64,000 nucleotides of DNA from Fibrobacter succinogenes (GTDB taxonomy: Bacteria > Fibrobacterota > Fibrobacteria > Fibrobacterales > Fibrobacteraceae), in assembly GCA_902791475.1 (NCBI GenBank), contig CADAWC010000019.1:1-64000 (forward strand). Reading direction: 5' to 3'. Made by a program: the position numbers and the translations under genes. Below, in pieces: positions 1 through 9,800 of the stretch. The notes below the pieces were generated by a model. The model was given only the letters and a program-made list of their open reading frames with translations, was not told where the DNA came from and did not search any database. How positions within the stretch are numbered: position 1 is the stretch's first letter; every line of letters starts with the position of its first letter.

Positions 1-453
1 GTCTTCATCGAACCAGGTGCCGTAAAGGCGCTTGAAAATCCACTGCGTCCACTTGTAATACTTCGGGTCGGTGGTGTTGACTTCCTTGTTCCAGTCGTAA
101 GAGAGACCGAGGCGCTTGATCTGTCGGCGGAAATTGTCGCAGTTCTTCTTGGTCGTAATGGCCGGATGCGTACCGGTCTGGATGGCGTACTGTTCAGCAG
201 GGAGACCGAAAGCATCCCAACCCATCGGGTGGAGCACATTGAAACCGCGGCTGCGCTTGTAGCGGCAAATGATATCCGTTGCAGTGTAACCTTCCGGGTG
301 GCCCACATGGAGGCCTGCACCACTCGGGTACGGGAACATATCCAAGCAATAATACTTCGGCTTGGACTTGTCTTCGCCAGTCTTAAACGTCTGATGTTCT
401 TCCCAGTAGGCTTGCCACTTGGTTTCGATTTCTTGCGGATTATACTTTGCCAT
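1..453 (-). CDS. leuS: Leucyl-tRNA synthetase, N-terminal part (runs off the window)
   Basis: Class I aminoacyl-tRNA synthetase that charges tRNA-Leu with leucine in the cytoplasm. Only the first 151 codons are present; the gene continues beyond base 1. The N-terminus reads [17 protein letters not shown], followed by the leucine-enzyme block [19 protein letters not shown], which holds the HIGH-type ATP-binding signature (HVGH), and then the conserved [19 protein letters not shown] block. The start is the ATG at 451-453, preceded on the minus strand by AGAGGA at good spacing. The gene lies downstream of a terminator that ends the neighbouring lipoprotein gene, so it probably has its own promoter in the 70 bases before it. 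Identification is firm. Confidence 0.96.
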   Translation of the reverse strand, partial: MAKYNPQEIETKWQAYWEEHQTFKTGEDKSKPKYYCLDMFPYPSGAGLHVGHPEGYTATDIICRYKRSRGFNVLHPMGWDAFGLPAEQYAIQTGTHPAITTKKNCDNFRRQIKRLGLSYDWNKEVNTTDPKYYKWTQWIFKRLYGTWFDED

Positions 454-524
454 TATTTATTCCTCTAACGCCACGGCGAAACCGCCGCGACCTCATTAAA
501 TTTCGAGGCAAAAGATAGAAACTT

Positions 525-546
525 AAAAAGCCCCGCATTGCGGGGC
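525..546 (-). terminator. Rho-independent terminator of the lipoprotein gene
   Basis: A perfect 7-bp GCCCCGC/GCGGGGC stem with a 3-base loop (530-546) is followed on the minus strand by five T residues. It lies 28 bases beyond the stop codon of the minus-strand lipoprotein gene and separates it from leuS. Confidence 0.85.
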
Positions 547-573
547 CAGTAGCAAAAGAGCGTTACAAAAACA

Positions 574-1443
574 TCAATCCGATACTATCGATTCTGGATT
601 CTGTTCACCTAAATTATTCCATTTGCCGCTAGAACATTTAAAATACATGTCCCTGTAAGCATGGTAAGGCTCATAATGGTATTTCGCTATTTTTCCTTCA
701 TTTGCAGCATCACATTTTTCTTCAATCCATCCATCATCGGTATAAGTAAAAACCGCAATATTAGCCGTTTTCAATCTATTGAAACGCGGATCTCCGCCAG
801 CACTTAATCGCAAACCTCCACACCAATAATCCGTTTGTTCGTCATCATAAGAAGCAAGGCTGACGCTATTACGGTTTTCTCTGCACTGAGCTTGAACGGC
901 TGCAGCCAAAGGAGCAGCGTGGTCCAAATCGATCCAAGTTCCTTGTTCGCACTTGAAATAGTAATAATCTCGATAATAGACGGCTGAATCCGTAAGCTGA
1001 ACAAACATAGAATCAATAGCGCCTTCACTTTCCGAACCGCATGTCGGAAAAACTCTCAACGCTCTTTGATACCGAGATTTTTCCCAAGTTCCCTGTTTGC
1101 ACTCATAATAAGTCCAATATAAAGCTAGCACAGAATCCACAGCACCTTCGTTATCGGCCCTACATTCAGAAAAATCTTCCACTCGACGAATAAACGTACT
1201 TGCCGAACTTAAAATTTCAGAACTACTCGAAGCCGCATTGCTAGAAGACTCAGGTCTTGATACACCCTCACTGCTAAAAGATTCCGAGCTTGAAATAGCC
1301 ACGCTACTCGAAGATTCTACAGCCGACGATCCAGTCGCTGCGGGAATCGGGTTATTCACGGCATCGTCACCGCACGCCGAGAACATCAACAACGAGAAAG
1401 ATGCCAGCATCGCTAGCACGGAGACATGATTCCTTTTGAACAT
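574..1443 (-). CDS. Lipoprotein with serine-rich linker and three Cys-bounded repeats
   Basis: No known function; a probable outer-membrane or surface lipoprotein of 289 residues. The start at 1443 is chosen over an earlier ATG because GGGAG sits just upstream and because it gives a clean signal peptide ending in the lipobox FSAC. A serine-rich linker follows (about residues 38-85), a feature common in Fibrobacter exported proteins. The rest holds three related modules of about 40-70 residues. Each starts with Cys near an acidic NEG or SEG motif and ends in an aromatic stretch then C-x2-G-x-W (KCEQGTW, KCSSGKW, ECKQGTW). This suggests a repeated disulfide-stabilised fold. Monocistronic, with a strong terminator after it. 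Confidence 0.8.
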   Translation of the reverse strand: MFKRNHVSVLAMLASFSLLMFSACGDDAVNNPIPAATGSSAVESSSSVAISSSESFSSEGVSRPESSSNAASSSSEILSSASTFIRRVEDFSECRADNEGAVDSVLALYWTYYECKQGTWEKSRYQRALRVFPTCGSESEGAIDSMFVQLTDSAVYYRDYYYFKCEQGTWIDLDHAAPLAAAVQAQCRENRNSVSLASYDDEQTDYWCGGLRLSAGGDPRFNRLKTANIAVFTYTDDGWIEEKCDAANEGKIAKYHYEPYHAYRDMYFKCSSGKWNNLGEQNPESIVSD

Positions 1444-1529
1444 AAAAACAACTCCCATTATGTTCCAAAAATTTATCCGTAAAATACAAACTCGCAATTT
1501 AAAAAAACATTCTTACAAAAAAATGTAAG

Positions 1530-1569
1530 AAAAAAAAGAAGCCCCAGAAGGCGGCCACCCTTCCAGAGC
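1530..1569 (-). terminator. Rho-independent terminator
   Basis: On the minus strand an 11-bp stem with three G-U wobbles (arms 1559-1569 and 1541-1551) closes a 7-base loop and is followed by TTCTTTTTTTTC. It lies just after the stop codon of the small periplasmic-protein gene. Confidence 0.85.
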
Positions 1570-1590
1570 TAAAATTACAAGTCTACGCTA

Positions 1591-2034
1591 TTAGTTTTCA
1601 CCGTTTTGCATCTCGAGCTGCTCACGGTCCATGGTGTAGGTCAGATATTCTCTAAAGTCACGATCGATTTCCACTTCTGGAGTTTCGTTAACATAACCGG
1701 CGAAAATATCAATAAGATCTCGATTGTCTGTCCAGCCAAGCACACCGACTGCGTTAAACGTCATGGACTTATCGCCCGGAGCACTGGCTATGTATTCAAT
1801 CTTGGACTTTTCGACCCAGCCCTGTCCACAGCTTCCTTTCACGAGAACTTCCGTGTCAGCTTCCCTGACAATCGTAAGAGCATCGTTAAAGCCTGCCGTG
1901 CACACGACCTTGCCACCACCTTTATCTGATGTAACATTGATATCACCCAGCTTAGACTTTACTTGTCTCGCCGCAAAAGAAGACGAGACCAGAACAGACA
2001 AAGCAAGGAACATCATCAACTTTGCGATTTTCAT
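1591..2034 (-). CDS. Small exported protein of unknown function
   Basis: A 147-residue protein with a signal peptide (MKIAKLMMFLALSVLVSSSFA, with predicted cleavage after SFA), so probably periplasmic. The start at 2034 is chosen because a perfect AGGAGG lies 7 bases upstream; the longer reading has no such site. The mature part has two cysteines (VVCTAGF and GSCGQGW) about 30 residues apart that could form a disulfide, and a beta-rich N-terminal half that loosely resembles SH3-like modules, with the GQGWVEKSKIEYI stretch the best match. The C-terminus is acidic and ends MQNGEN. I do not recognise the family. Followed by a strong terminator, so probably transcribed alone. Confidence 0.75.
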   Translation of the reverse strand: MKIAKLMMFLALSVLVSSSFAARQVKSKLGDINVTSDKGGGKVVCTAGFNDALTIVREADTEVLVKGSCGQGWVEKSKIEYIASAPGDKSMTFNAVGVLGWTDNRDLIDIFAGYVNETPEVEIDRDFREYLTYTMDREQLEMQNGEN

Positions 2035-2243
2035 GATTGACCTCCTTATTGTATTAGGGTGGGACATCCACCCACTTTTCAAATTACAAAGTAAAGTTTA
2101 CATAGACCAGTAAACACATGGTTTAAATTAGAATAGAGACATTTTTTCCCGTTTTTATTTGCCATACTAGGCAAGAGGTTCTCGCGCCCATTCTGTAAAC
2201 ATTCTTTTTCTATTTATTTAACCCTTATTAAAATATTTTTAAG

Positions 2244-2271
2244 TTGTTGAACCTCCACGATTTGTTATTAT
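2244..2271 (+). promoter_or_regulatory. Candidate promoter for the outer-membrane protein gene
   Basis: TTGTTG (2244-2249), a 16-base spacer and TATTAT (2266-2271) lie so close to the ATG at 2278 that transcription would begin at or next to the start codon. No Shine-Dalgarno sequence is seen, so a leaderless mRNA is possible. The rest of the divergent intergenic region (2035-2277) is AT-rich with no other feature recognised. Confidence 0.3.
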
Positions 2272-2277
2272 TCCGTC

Positions 2278-3138
2278 ATGCTTTTAAAAAAATCTTGCTT
2301 ACTCGCGTCCATGATTTTAGCACTCACCACGAGTGCATTTGCTCAAAGTTCCGATGATGACGAATGGGTTTCTGTCGATTCACCGAGACCCGCCTCCGAA
2401 AGTGGCAAGTCCGGTTCTTACGACGGATCGAACGATAGCGAATTCGCAAACGACGAAGAATACGCAAGCGCATACGCCAGATACAAGACACAGACAACAT
2501 CTCGTTCCGAAATCAGCAAGCAACGCAGTGAAGGGTTCTCGCAGTCCGTGTTCCTTGGAGCACGTTTGCAAGGCGGTTTCAACACATTCCTTGGCACAAA
2601 ATCCGATGGCTGGGGCGCAGGCTGGAACGTCGGTGGCGGTCTCATCATCAAGATTTCGATGTTCACAAAAAACTTCAGCCTTGTGCCGGAACTCACGTTC
2701 AACTATCGCCAGTACAATTACGAAAAAGACATGAACGATCTTTACACAAACAAGGCAAGGATCAACATCATGTTGTTTGAACTTCCGATCATGTTCCGCT
2801 ACACGTTCGACCAGTACGACTTCTTTGCAGCCGCCGGTTTGCACCTCGGTCTCAAGCTGATGGGTAGCGCTGAATACGGTTCCGAGCCGAAAGCAGGCGT
2901 CATCGCCGATAAAGAGGACAGCGGTTTGAAATCCACCACCGAAATCGCAACCACGAACATGGAAGTGGGCTTTGCTATCGAAGGCGGTTACATGCTGACA
3001 CGTAACGTTCATTTGAACCTCCGCATTGTCCAGAGTTTCACGAACCTCCTGAACCACGGCTTGACCGTGAAGCAGCCGTTTGACGAAGCCACGCTCCTCA
3101 CGTTCTACACCAACGTCGGTATAGCATTCCTGTTCTAG
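2278..3138 (+). CDS. Outer-membrane beta-barrel protein
   Basis: A 286-residue exported protein with a signal peptide cleaved after SAFAQ or nearby. Residues 25-85 are acidic and serine-rich (DDDEWVSVDSPRP), a likely periplasmic or flexible segment. From about residue 88 the sequence alternates in short amphipathic strands rich in glycine and aromatics (LGARLQGGFNTFLG, GWNVGGGLIIKISMF, PELTFNYRQYNY), and it ends TFYTNVGIAFLF with a C-terminal phenylalanine. This matches small porin-like barrels of the OmpX/PF13568 kind, with perhaps eight strands. The cargo or partner cannot be told from sequence. It stands alone, with no neighbour on the same strand. Confidence 0.75.
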   Translation: MLLKKSCLLASMILALTTSAFAQSSDDDEWVSVDSPRPASESGKSGSYDGSNDSEFANDEEYASAYARYKTQTTSRSEISKQRSEGFSQSVFLGARLQGGFNTFLGTKSDGWGAGWNVGGGLIIKISMFTKNFSLVPELTFNYRQYNYEKDMNDLYTNKARINIMLFELPIMFRYTFDQYDFFAAAGLHLGLKLMGSAEYGSEPKAGVIADKEDSGLKSTTEIATTNMEVGFAIEGGYMLTRNVHLNLRIVQSFTNLLNHGLTVKQPFDEATLLTFYTNVGIAFLF

Positions 3139-3459
3139 TTGGTTAGTTAATTTTGAAAAATGAAATTTTTGAAAAAAAACTGATTTTACGTGAAAATCTA
3201 TTTTCTTCGTAGTTATTCACGTAAATTTTCAACGTTGTACGTAATATTTTTCAGCAATCAAGGAATTTTCACCATCAAGTATGCTACAAAACCGCCTAAA
3301 AGTCATTTTTTGTAGCACAAATAATGGAAAAAGTCCTCAACACGAGGACTTCAAATCTATTTTCGCTTAATTTGTGCAGAAATTTACGTGAAAATCGATT
3401 AATCTTAATCTTTTTTCACGTAAAAAACGATGTTTTTTCAAATTTTCGCGATAAGCCGA
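3139..3459. other. Gene-free stretch rich in inverted repeats
   Basis: Between two convergent genes and without a coding ORF. It holds two copies of TTTACGTGAAAATC (3185-3198 and 3383-3396). Each is followed downstream by the inverse TTCACGTAAA (3216-3225 and 3415-3424), so each end of a roughly 240-base segment is itself an inverted repeat. Between them lie a 9-bp stem (GCTACAAAA at 3283-3291 with TTTTGTAGC at 3307-3315) and the terminator hairpin at 3331-3351. The role is unknown. Confidence 0.6.
3326..3351 (-). terminator. Terminator for the spermidine-synthase-like gene
   Basis: A perfect 8-bp stem AAGTCCTC/GAGGACTT with a 5-base loop, followed on the minus strand by a run of T residues. 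It is a plausible end for the large minus-strand gene that stops at 3460, about 110 bases earlier. Confidence 0.6.
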
Positions 3460-6400
3460 TTACCTTCTGCGGATTCTCGGGATTTCCTTCTGAATAAGGA
3501 GTTTCTCGATCGGGGCAAATTCTTCGTGCGGCTTGATCGCTTCCTTGTAGAGCACGTCGGCGAGCGTCGGGTTGTGCGCGAGGAAAGCGATCAAAATCGC
3601 ATTGCGCAAGAAGAATTCATCCATCGCAGCGACTTCGTACTTCTCGTAGAAATTCGCGACATATTCCGCAGCGAGCCTGTAATTCTTGACGCGGGCCGCT
3701 TCCATGATGTTAAACTCATCCACGAACGATTCCGGCAGCGCATCTGCATTCACAAGATTGCGAACTTTAACATAAACCTTGTTCGTATCGCGAGCTTCCA
3801 TCGGAATGCCTCGCATCCATTCCACATATTCTTCGCGGAACTTTTTCCAATCCGGGGAAGTTTCATCCACCTTGAATTTTGGACGCACAAGGCTATCCAC
3901 TGCCGTCGCTGAATCGACAGAATTTTCCGAAACTGCCGCAGCTTTTGCAGAAGAAACTGCCGCAGTTTTTGCAGAAGAAACTGCCGCGGAATCCGAGCCC
4001 TTTTCAGAATCATCCGCATTGGATTCGAGCATTGCCGAAATACCTTCGAAAACTTTCTTGCGCTTTTTCACTTCCTTGATATAAGCCAATAGCGCACGTT
4101 CGCGGTACTTGTCCGTACCCGCCTTGAGCATGGACTGCACCTTCATCGGGCGGCGCAATGCATAATCAGCCGAGTCCAAATATTCCGGCCAGCAAATTTC
4201 GCAACTGTCGAACACCTGCACAATGCGAGCATTCGAATGTACAAAGCGAGCCTCTTCTGCCTTGTTATCGACAATCGGAATAAACGTGCTATTCGGTTCC
4301 ACGCCATCCAAAAGCGACTTCACCATCTTGGAAGTAAACAAGAAATTCTGTTCGCCAAAGAAATCCGGTTCACGGTGGATGCGCTTGAATTCCTTCACGA
4401 GCGTTGAATCCGTGCTGAAGCGGCCAATGGCGCGCTGCATCACAGGTTCGTCACTGGCGACAATGATAATATCCGGTTCCTCAGGAGCCTTGTACAAACT
4501 CACATACGGGAACGCCACATCAAGCGCCTTCAAGATGTTGAGGAACAGCAAGTCATTGAATTCATAAGTCTGAATCCACTGCACCCAAAGTCCGCCCGGT
4601 TTCATGTAACGGCGCATTTTCGTATAAAATTCATGGCTGAACAAGCTCGCGACACCGCTCACCCACGGGTTACTCGGCACGCTAATCATCAAATCGTACT
4701 TGCGGCGATTCGTGAGGAAGAACGTCTGCGCGTCATCAATGAAAATGTGGATGCGCGGGTCATCATAACCGCGAGCGTTCCACGGATAAAATCCGCGAGC
4801 GAGGTTCATCATCTCTTCTTCGATTTCCACGCAGTCAAAATCGCGCACCAGCGGGTCTGCGAGCAAGTAATGCGCTCCCATGCCACTGCCAAAGCCGACC
4901 ATCGCCGCATCGTAAGGCTTGTCCTTCATCGCCATCGGCATAAACGCGGTCGCCGCCTGCGTGAGTTCATCGCCTTCAATCGGGCGTTCACGATTCTTGC
5001 TCATGCTCGCATCAGCCTTGCCGTTCGTCTTTACGTAATAATGCACGTCGGATTCGTGGAAGCTGATCGTCGCCGTTTTGCCATCGCGCACCACAATCTT
5101 CTCGTCCGGATGCAAATTCTTGTAAGCGCGGAAGGCGCCAGACGTAATCATGTGCGGGTCGAAATTCACAAAGAACGAAGGCAAAATCATCACCGCCGTC
5201 ATCACGTAAAAAAGTACGCTATAGCGGAACTTTTTGCGATAAATGACAAGCAAGATAAAGCCAATCATAAAGTCGAGCACAGCTGCGAGCACCAGCGAAC
5301 CCTTGAGCTGCAAAAGCGGTAACAGCAAAAGTCCACCGCCTGCCGAACCGAGAATCGAGCCCACCGTATTCCATCCGTAAACCTTGCCAATCGGGGCTTC
5401 GCTCTTGAACGCGCGCGTCAAAATAAGCGTAATCAACGGGAGTGTCATACCCGCAAAGAAGCTCGTCGGCACCATCCACAAAATTGAAAGCGCGTACTTG
5501 AAAATGCTCCAGCAAACATAACCGTCATTCGTCGTATTGAAAATCTGGTTCGCGACATTCATGCCTTCCCAGAACGGCTTGTAGAAATACAGCGTGCAAA
5601 GCGCAAAGAATCCCATGAAAATTTGCGCCAGCGAAAGCACCACGAGAGAGTCCTTCTTCAACAGCTTTCCGCTCACGGCGCTGCCAATGGCAAGGCCCAA
5701 GATAAACGCCGAAAGCATTTGGTCAAAGCTGTGGCTCGAAGAACCCATCAACAGCGAGAGCAAACGGATCCAGACAATTTCATAGACAAACGAAGTAAGA
5801 CCCGTAATCCCAGCAATCCAGAACCACATGTTCTTCGGAGGCATCGCAAGTTTGTGTTCCGCCACATAATCTTCGTTAAGAGGTTCCGCAGATTTAGACT
5901 GCGCCGCGACCTGTCCGTCAGCCCCATCTTCTTCAAGTTCTTCCTCGTACGTCGAAGGCGTCGTATAGCCGATAAAGCAGAACACCGCCGCAAGCAAGAA
6001 GTTGATCGAAGCCGCGACGCAAAGCGTGATGTGGTTTCCGAGTTCCGGAATCAAGATGTAGCTTGTGAACAAAATACCAATGGCGCTACCAAGGCTATTC
6101 GTAAAGTAAAGCATCGGGAGCGAAACTTCGGCACCGCTCTTGCGCATGAGCCCCGCCGCAATGAACGGGAACGTCATGCCCACCGCAATTGCAATCGGGA
6201 GCGTTGAGCCCGTCGCCAAAACGACCTTCAGAATTTCCGCGCCGCGCGAACTCAACCCCGCCACAAAATTCGAATCGTAAAAGTAATCCGTGAGCCAAAT
6301 GTACATCGGGTGGTAAATCAGCCCGCCAATGCCAATTGCAAGTTCCACCGCCGCATACCCGAGCAGCGGTCGCTTCACCTTCTCGACAAGTTTGCCCGCG

Positions 6401-6564
6401 ACAAAACTGCCAATCGCAAGCCCGCCCATGTAAATGCAGAGCGTGAGCACCTGACCATAGCTCGAATGTCCGAGGAAAAGTTTAAGGTACCTGGCCCACG
6501 AACCTTCATAAATGAGTCCTGCAAAGCCAGAGAGAGCAAAAAGCGCGTAAATAACGATATTCAT
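3460..6564 (-). CDS. Membrane-bound spermidine-synthase-like protein (MFS-like fusion)
   Basis: A 1034-residue protein with at least twelve hydrophobic segments over the first 480 residues, in two similar halves. Each half opens with an LSGFAGLIYE- or ITGLTSFVYE-type motif, as in fused spermidine-synthase/transporter-like proteins. A SAM-methyltransferase-fold domain of the spermine/spermidine synthase type follows (about residues 480-740). It contains VGFGSGMGAHYLL, the acidic nucleotide-binding CVEIEEEMM and the conserved VPSNPWVSGVASLFS. The last 250 residues form a cytoplasmic helical extension with an Ala/Ser-rich low-complexity part. Whether it makes polyamines or modifies another substrate at the membrane is unknown. 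No clear ribosome site precedes the ATG at 6564. Confidence 0.8.
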   Translation of the reverse strand: MNIVIYALFALSGFAGLIYEGSWARYLKLFLGHSSYGQVLTLCIYMGGLAIGSFVAGKLVEKVKRPLLGYAAVELAIGIGGLIYHPMYIWLTDYFYDSNFVAGLSSRGAEILKVVLATGSTLPIAIAVGMTFPFIAAGLMRKSGAEVSLPMLYFTNSLGSAIGILFTSYILIPELGNHITLCVAASINFLLAAVFCFIGYTTPSTYEEELEEDGADGQVAAQSKSAEPLNEDYVAEHKLAMPPKNMWFWIAGITGLTSFVYEIVWIRLLSLLMGSSSHSFDQMLSAFILGLAIGSAVSGKLLKKDSLVVLSLAQIFMGFFALCTLYFYKPFWEGMNVANQIFNTTNDGYVCWSIFKYALSILWMVPTSFFAGMTLPLITLILTRAFKSEAPIGKVYGWNTVGSILGSAGGGLLLLPLLQLKGSLVLAAVLDFMIGFILLVIYRKKFRYSVLFYVMTAVMILPSFFVNFDPHMITSGAFRAYKNLHPDEKIVVRDGKTATISFHESDVHYYVKTNGKADASMSKNRERPIEGDELTQAATAFMPMAMKDKPYDAAMVGFGSGMGAHYLLADPLVRDFDCVEIEEEMMNLARGFYPWNARGYDDPRIHIFIDDAQTFFLTNRRKYDLMISVPSNPWVSGVASLFSHEFYTKMRRYMKPGGLWVQWIQTYEFNDLLFLNILKALDVAFPYVSLYKAPEEPDIIIVASDEPVMQRAIGRFSTDSTLVKEFKRIHREPDFFGEQNFLFTSKMVKSLLDGVEPNSTFIPIVDNKAEEARFVHSNARIVQVFDSCEICWPEYLDSADYALRRPMKVQSMLKAGTDKYRERALLAYIKEVKKRKKVFEGISAMLESNADDSEKGSDSAAVSSAKTAAVSSAKAAAVSENSVDSATAVDSLVRPKFKVDETSPDWKKFREEYVEWMRGIPMEARDTNKVYVKVRNLVNADALPESFVDEFNIMEAARVKNYRLAAEYVANFYEKYEVAAMDEFFLRNAILIAFLAHNPTLADVLYKEAIKPHEEFAPIEKLLIQKEIPRIRRR
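3931..3978 (-). repeat. Tandem 24-bp repeat inside the coding sequence
   Basis: Two adjacent 24-bp copies that differ at one base encode repeated AAVSSAKA-type octapeptides in the low-complexity C-terminal extension; a third, decayed copy follows. The unit is a multiple of three, so copy-number change would keep the frame. Confidence 0.8.
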
Positions 6565-6668
6565 GAGTGCAAATCTATACTAATTAAGTAGTTATAAATT
6601 GGTCGGCGCCTCTTTTCCCTGTAATTTTTTCGAGACACGAACACAACCTATCATTCTCGACCCCAGCT

Positions 6669-6743
6669 GTCATCCCCGACGCCTGTCCTCGCTTGACGGG
6701 GATGACGGGGATGACGGGGATGGCGGGGATGATCGGGGATCAC
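6669..6743. repeat. Palindrome with expanded 9-bp tandem arm
   Basis: GTCATCCCCG (6669-6678) pairs with CGGGGATGAC (6697-6706), a form also seen in other dispersed palindromes of this window. The right arm is then extended by about four more 9-bp units (GGGGATGAC, GGGGATGAC, GGGGATGGC, GGGGATGAT, then GGGGATCAC). The remaining bases up to metH are AT-rich and include the palindrome TTTATGCATAAA (6808-6819); no riboswitch was recognised. Confidence 0.75.
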
Positions 6744-6863
6744 CTTTCACGTTTAAATAGGATATGTTATTATACAGCTAGTGACAGCAATTCTAGCATT
6801 TTCTATCTTTATGCATAAAAATAAATATACGCATAAATTCGAATTTTAAGCACGGAAATTAAA

Positions 6864-9800
6864 ATGACTCTTCGCGAAGCGTTTGAATCAAAGATGATGC
6901 TGCTCGATGGCGGCATGGGTTCTGTTATCCAGACTTACGGGATCAAGGGCGCCAACAACGACATGCTCTCGATTGAGAGACCCGACATCATTCTCGACAT
7001 CCAGCGTCGCTATGTGGATGCAGGCGTAGATTGCCTCACCACGAACACGTTCTCAAGCCAGCGCGTAAGCCAGCACGAATACCACCAGGAACATCGCATC
7101 GCCGAGATGAACCGCGCCTCCGTGAAAATCGCGAAGCAAGCCGCCGAAGAAGGCTTCAAGAAGTATGGCCGCAAAGTCTATATTCTGGGCGACGTCGGCC
7201 CCACAAGCAAGATGCTCTCCATGAGCGAAGACGTGAACGACCCCGCAAGCCGCGCCATCACATTTGACGAACTCGAAGATGCGTACTTGGAACAAATTTC
7301 CGTGCTCATGGAAGAAGGCGTTGACGCCATCCTGATTGAAACGATTTTTGATACGCTGAATGCAAAGGCCGCCCTCAGCGCCTACAGCAAGGCAAACGAT
7401 GCGCGCATTGAAGCCGCAAAAGCCGCCGGCACGCCCGAAGCTGAAATCAAGCCAATCGAAGTCATGCTCTCGATGACCGTGAGCGACGCCTCCGGCCGTA
7501 CGCTTTCCGGACAGACGGTCGAAGCATTTGCCGTGAGCGTGATGCACATGCACCCGCTTTCCATCGGCTTAAACTGCGGTCTCGGTGCAGACGGCATGGT
7601 GCCTTACCTCCGCCGCATGGGCGCCATCGCTCCGTGCTACCTCAGCTGCCACCCGAACGCAGGTCTTCCGAACCAGTTCGGCGGTTATGACGATACGCCC
7701 GAAGACATGGTGCGCCTGATGCGCGTTTATCTGGACGACAAGCTCGTGAACATGATTGGCGGTTGCTGCGGTACGACTCCAGAACACATCGCCGCGATGC
7801 GCAAAATGCTGGACGAACTCCCGGCCGACTACAAGCGCCGTGAACCCGCGCCCAAGTACGTCACTTGCCCGCGCCTCCGCCTTGCGGGACTCGAACCGTT
7901 GTTCAGAGAACAGGTTCGTCCGAGCAACGGCGCCGACAGCTGCAACGCCGATGATTTCGTGAAGGTCGGCGAACGCTGCAATGTCGCGGGTTCCAAGAAA
8001 TTTCTGCGTCTCATCAACGAGAAGAATTACGAAGAAGCGCTCGAAATCGCCCGCAAGCAGGTCGATGACGGCGCCGACGTGATCGACGTCAACATGGACG
8101 ACGGCCTCCTTGACGCCACCGCCGAAATGCGCACATTCCTGAACTTGATTGCATCTGACCCTGCGGTGAGCCGCGTGCCTATCATGGTTGATAGCTCACG
8201 CTTTGAAGTCATCGAAGAAGGCCTCAAGTGCATCCAGGGCAAGAGCATCGTGAACTCGATTTCCCTCAAGATGGGCGAAAAAGCGTTTATTGAACACGCA
8301 CTCACCGTGAAACGCCTGGGTGCTGCCGTAATCGTGATGCTCTTCGACGAAGAAGGTCAGGCAACAAACTACGAGCGTCGCGTACAAATTGCGTCCCGCG
8401 CTTACGATATCATGGTGAAGCAGCTGCACTTCGACCCGTCCGATATCATTTACGATCCGAACGTTTTGACAGTCGCAACCGGCATGGCAGAACACAATGC
8501 CTATGCCATAGACTTTATCCGAGCCGTCCGCTGGATTATGGACAACCTCCCCGGCGTCCGCATTTCGGGCGGTCTTTCGAACCTCTCGTTCGCATTCCGC
8601 GGCAACAACTACTTGCGCGAAGCGATGCACACCACGTTTTTGCATTACGCCATCCCGAACGGCATGGGCATGGCCATCATGAACCCGAGCGCGATTATCA
8701 AGTACAAGACAATTCCGCTGGAACTCCGCATGGCAATTACCGAAGTTATCTTCAACACGGAACCGGACGCCAGCGAAGCGTTAATTGAAATTGCAAGCCG
8801 CATGACGGCCGCCCAAGCCAAGGCAAAGGAAACTGGCGCCAAGTACGACCCGAAAGCCATTTTCGCCGTAAGCACAGGCGCAAGCAGCTCTTCTGACGAA
8901 GGCAACGCGGCCGCTGACGCCAAGCCCACCACACCCGAGGAACGTTTGCAAGAAGCCCTCCTCAAAGGAACATCCACAACGCTCCAGCCTGATTTGATGG
9001 AACTCATCAACCGCGGCGATAGCCCAGTCGGCATTATTTCTGGCCCGCTGATGGATGGTATGAACGAAGTCGGTCGTCGTTTCGGTGAAGGCAAGATGTT
9101 CCTCCCGCAAGTCGTGAAGACCGCACGTACCATGAAAAAGGCTGTGGAAATTTTGCAGCCTTACATCGAAGCGGGTAAAGACGCAAACGCATCCAGCCGC
9201 GGTAAAATCGTCATCGCAACCGTCAAGGGCGACGTGCACGATATCGGCAAGAACATCGTCTCCGTGATTATGGCTTGTAACGGTTACGAAATGGTAGACC
9301 TCGGCGTGATGGTTCCCGAAGATGTGATTGTCAAGGCTGCGATTGAAAACAAAGCAGATATCTTGAGCCTTTCCGGCCTTATTACGCCGTCTCTCGAAGA
9401 AATGTGCACGGTCGCAAAGGCCATGCAGGCCGCCGGTCAGCGCATCCCGATTATCGTCGGTGGCGCAACGACCTCGCCCACGCATACAGCTGTGAAAATT
9501 GCTCCGTGCTATGACGGCCCTGTTTTCCACGTGCGCGACGCCGCTAGCAATCCGGGCCTTGCCCAGAAATTGCTCGACCCCGCTACCCGCGAACAGACAA
9601 TTCAAGAAAACCGCGAAGAGCAGCAGCGCATCCGCGACAAGCAAAACGGCATCAAGACCGAAGCCGCAAACGCCATGGCCGCAGCCGCCTCCACGCCGGA
9701 AGAACGCCGTTTCCAGTACGACTGGAGCAAATACCAACCGGTACAGCCGCCGTTCATGGGCGAAAGCAAGCTCCCGCCAATTCCTATCGAAAAGATTATT

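Noticed and set aside
6744..6863. Possible cobalamin or SAM riboswitch before metH
   Set aside because: Looked for because metH is often so controlled, but the stretch is short, AT-rich and lacks the conserved B12-box or SAM-box words. Only the palindrome TTTATGCATAAA stands out.
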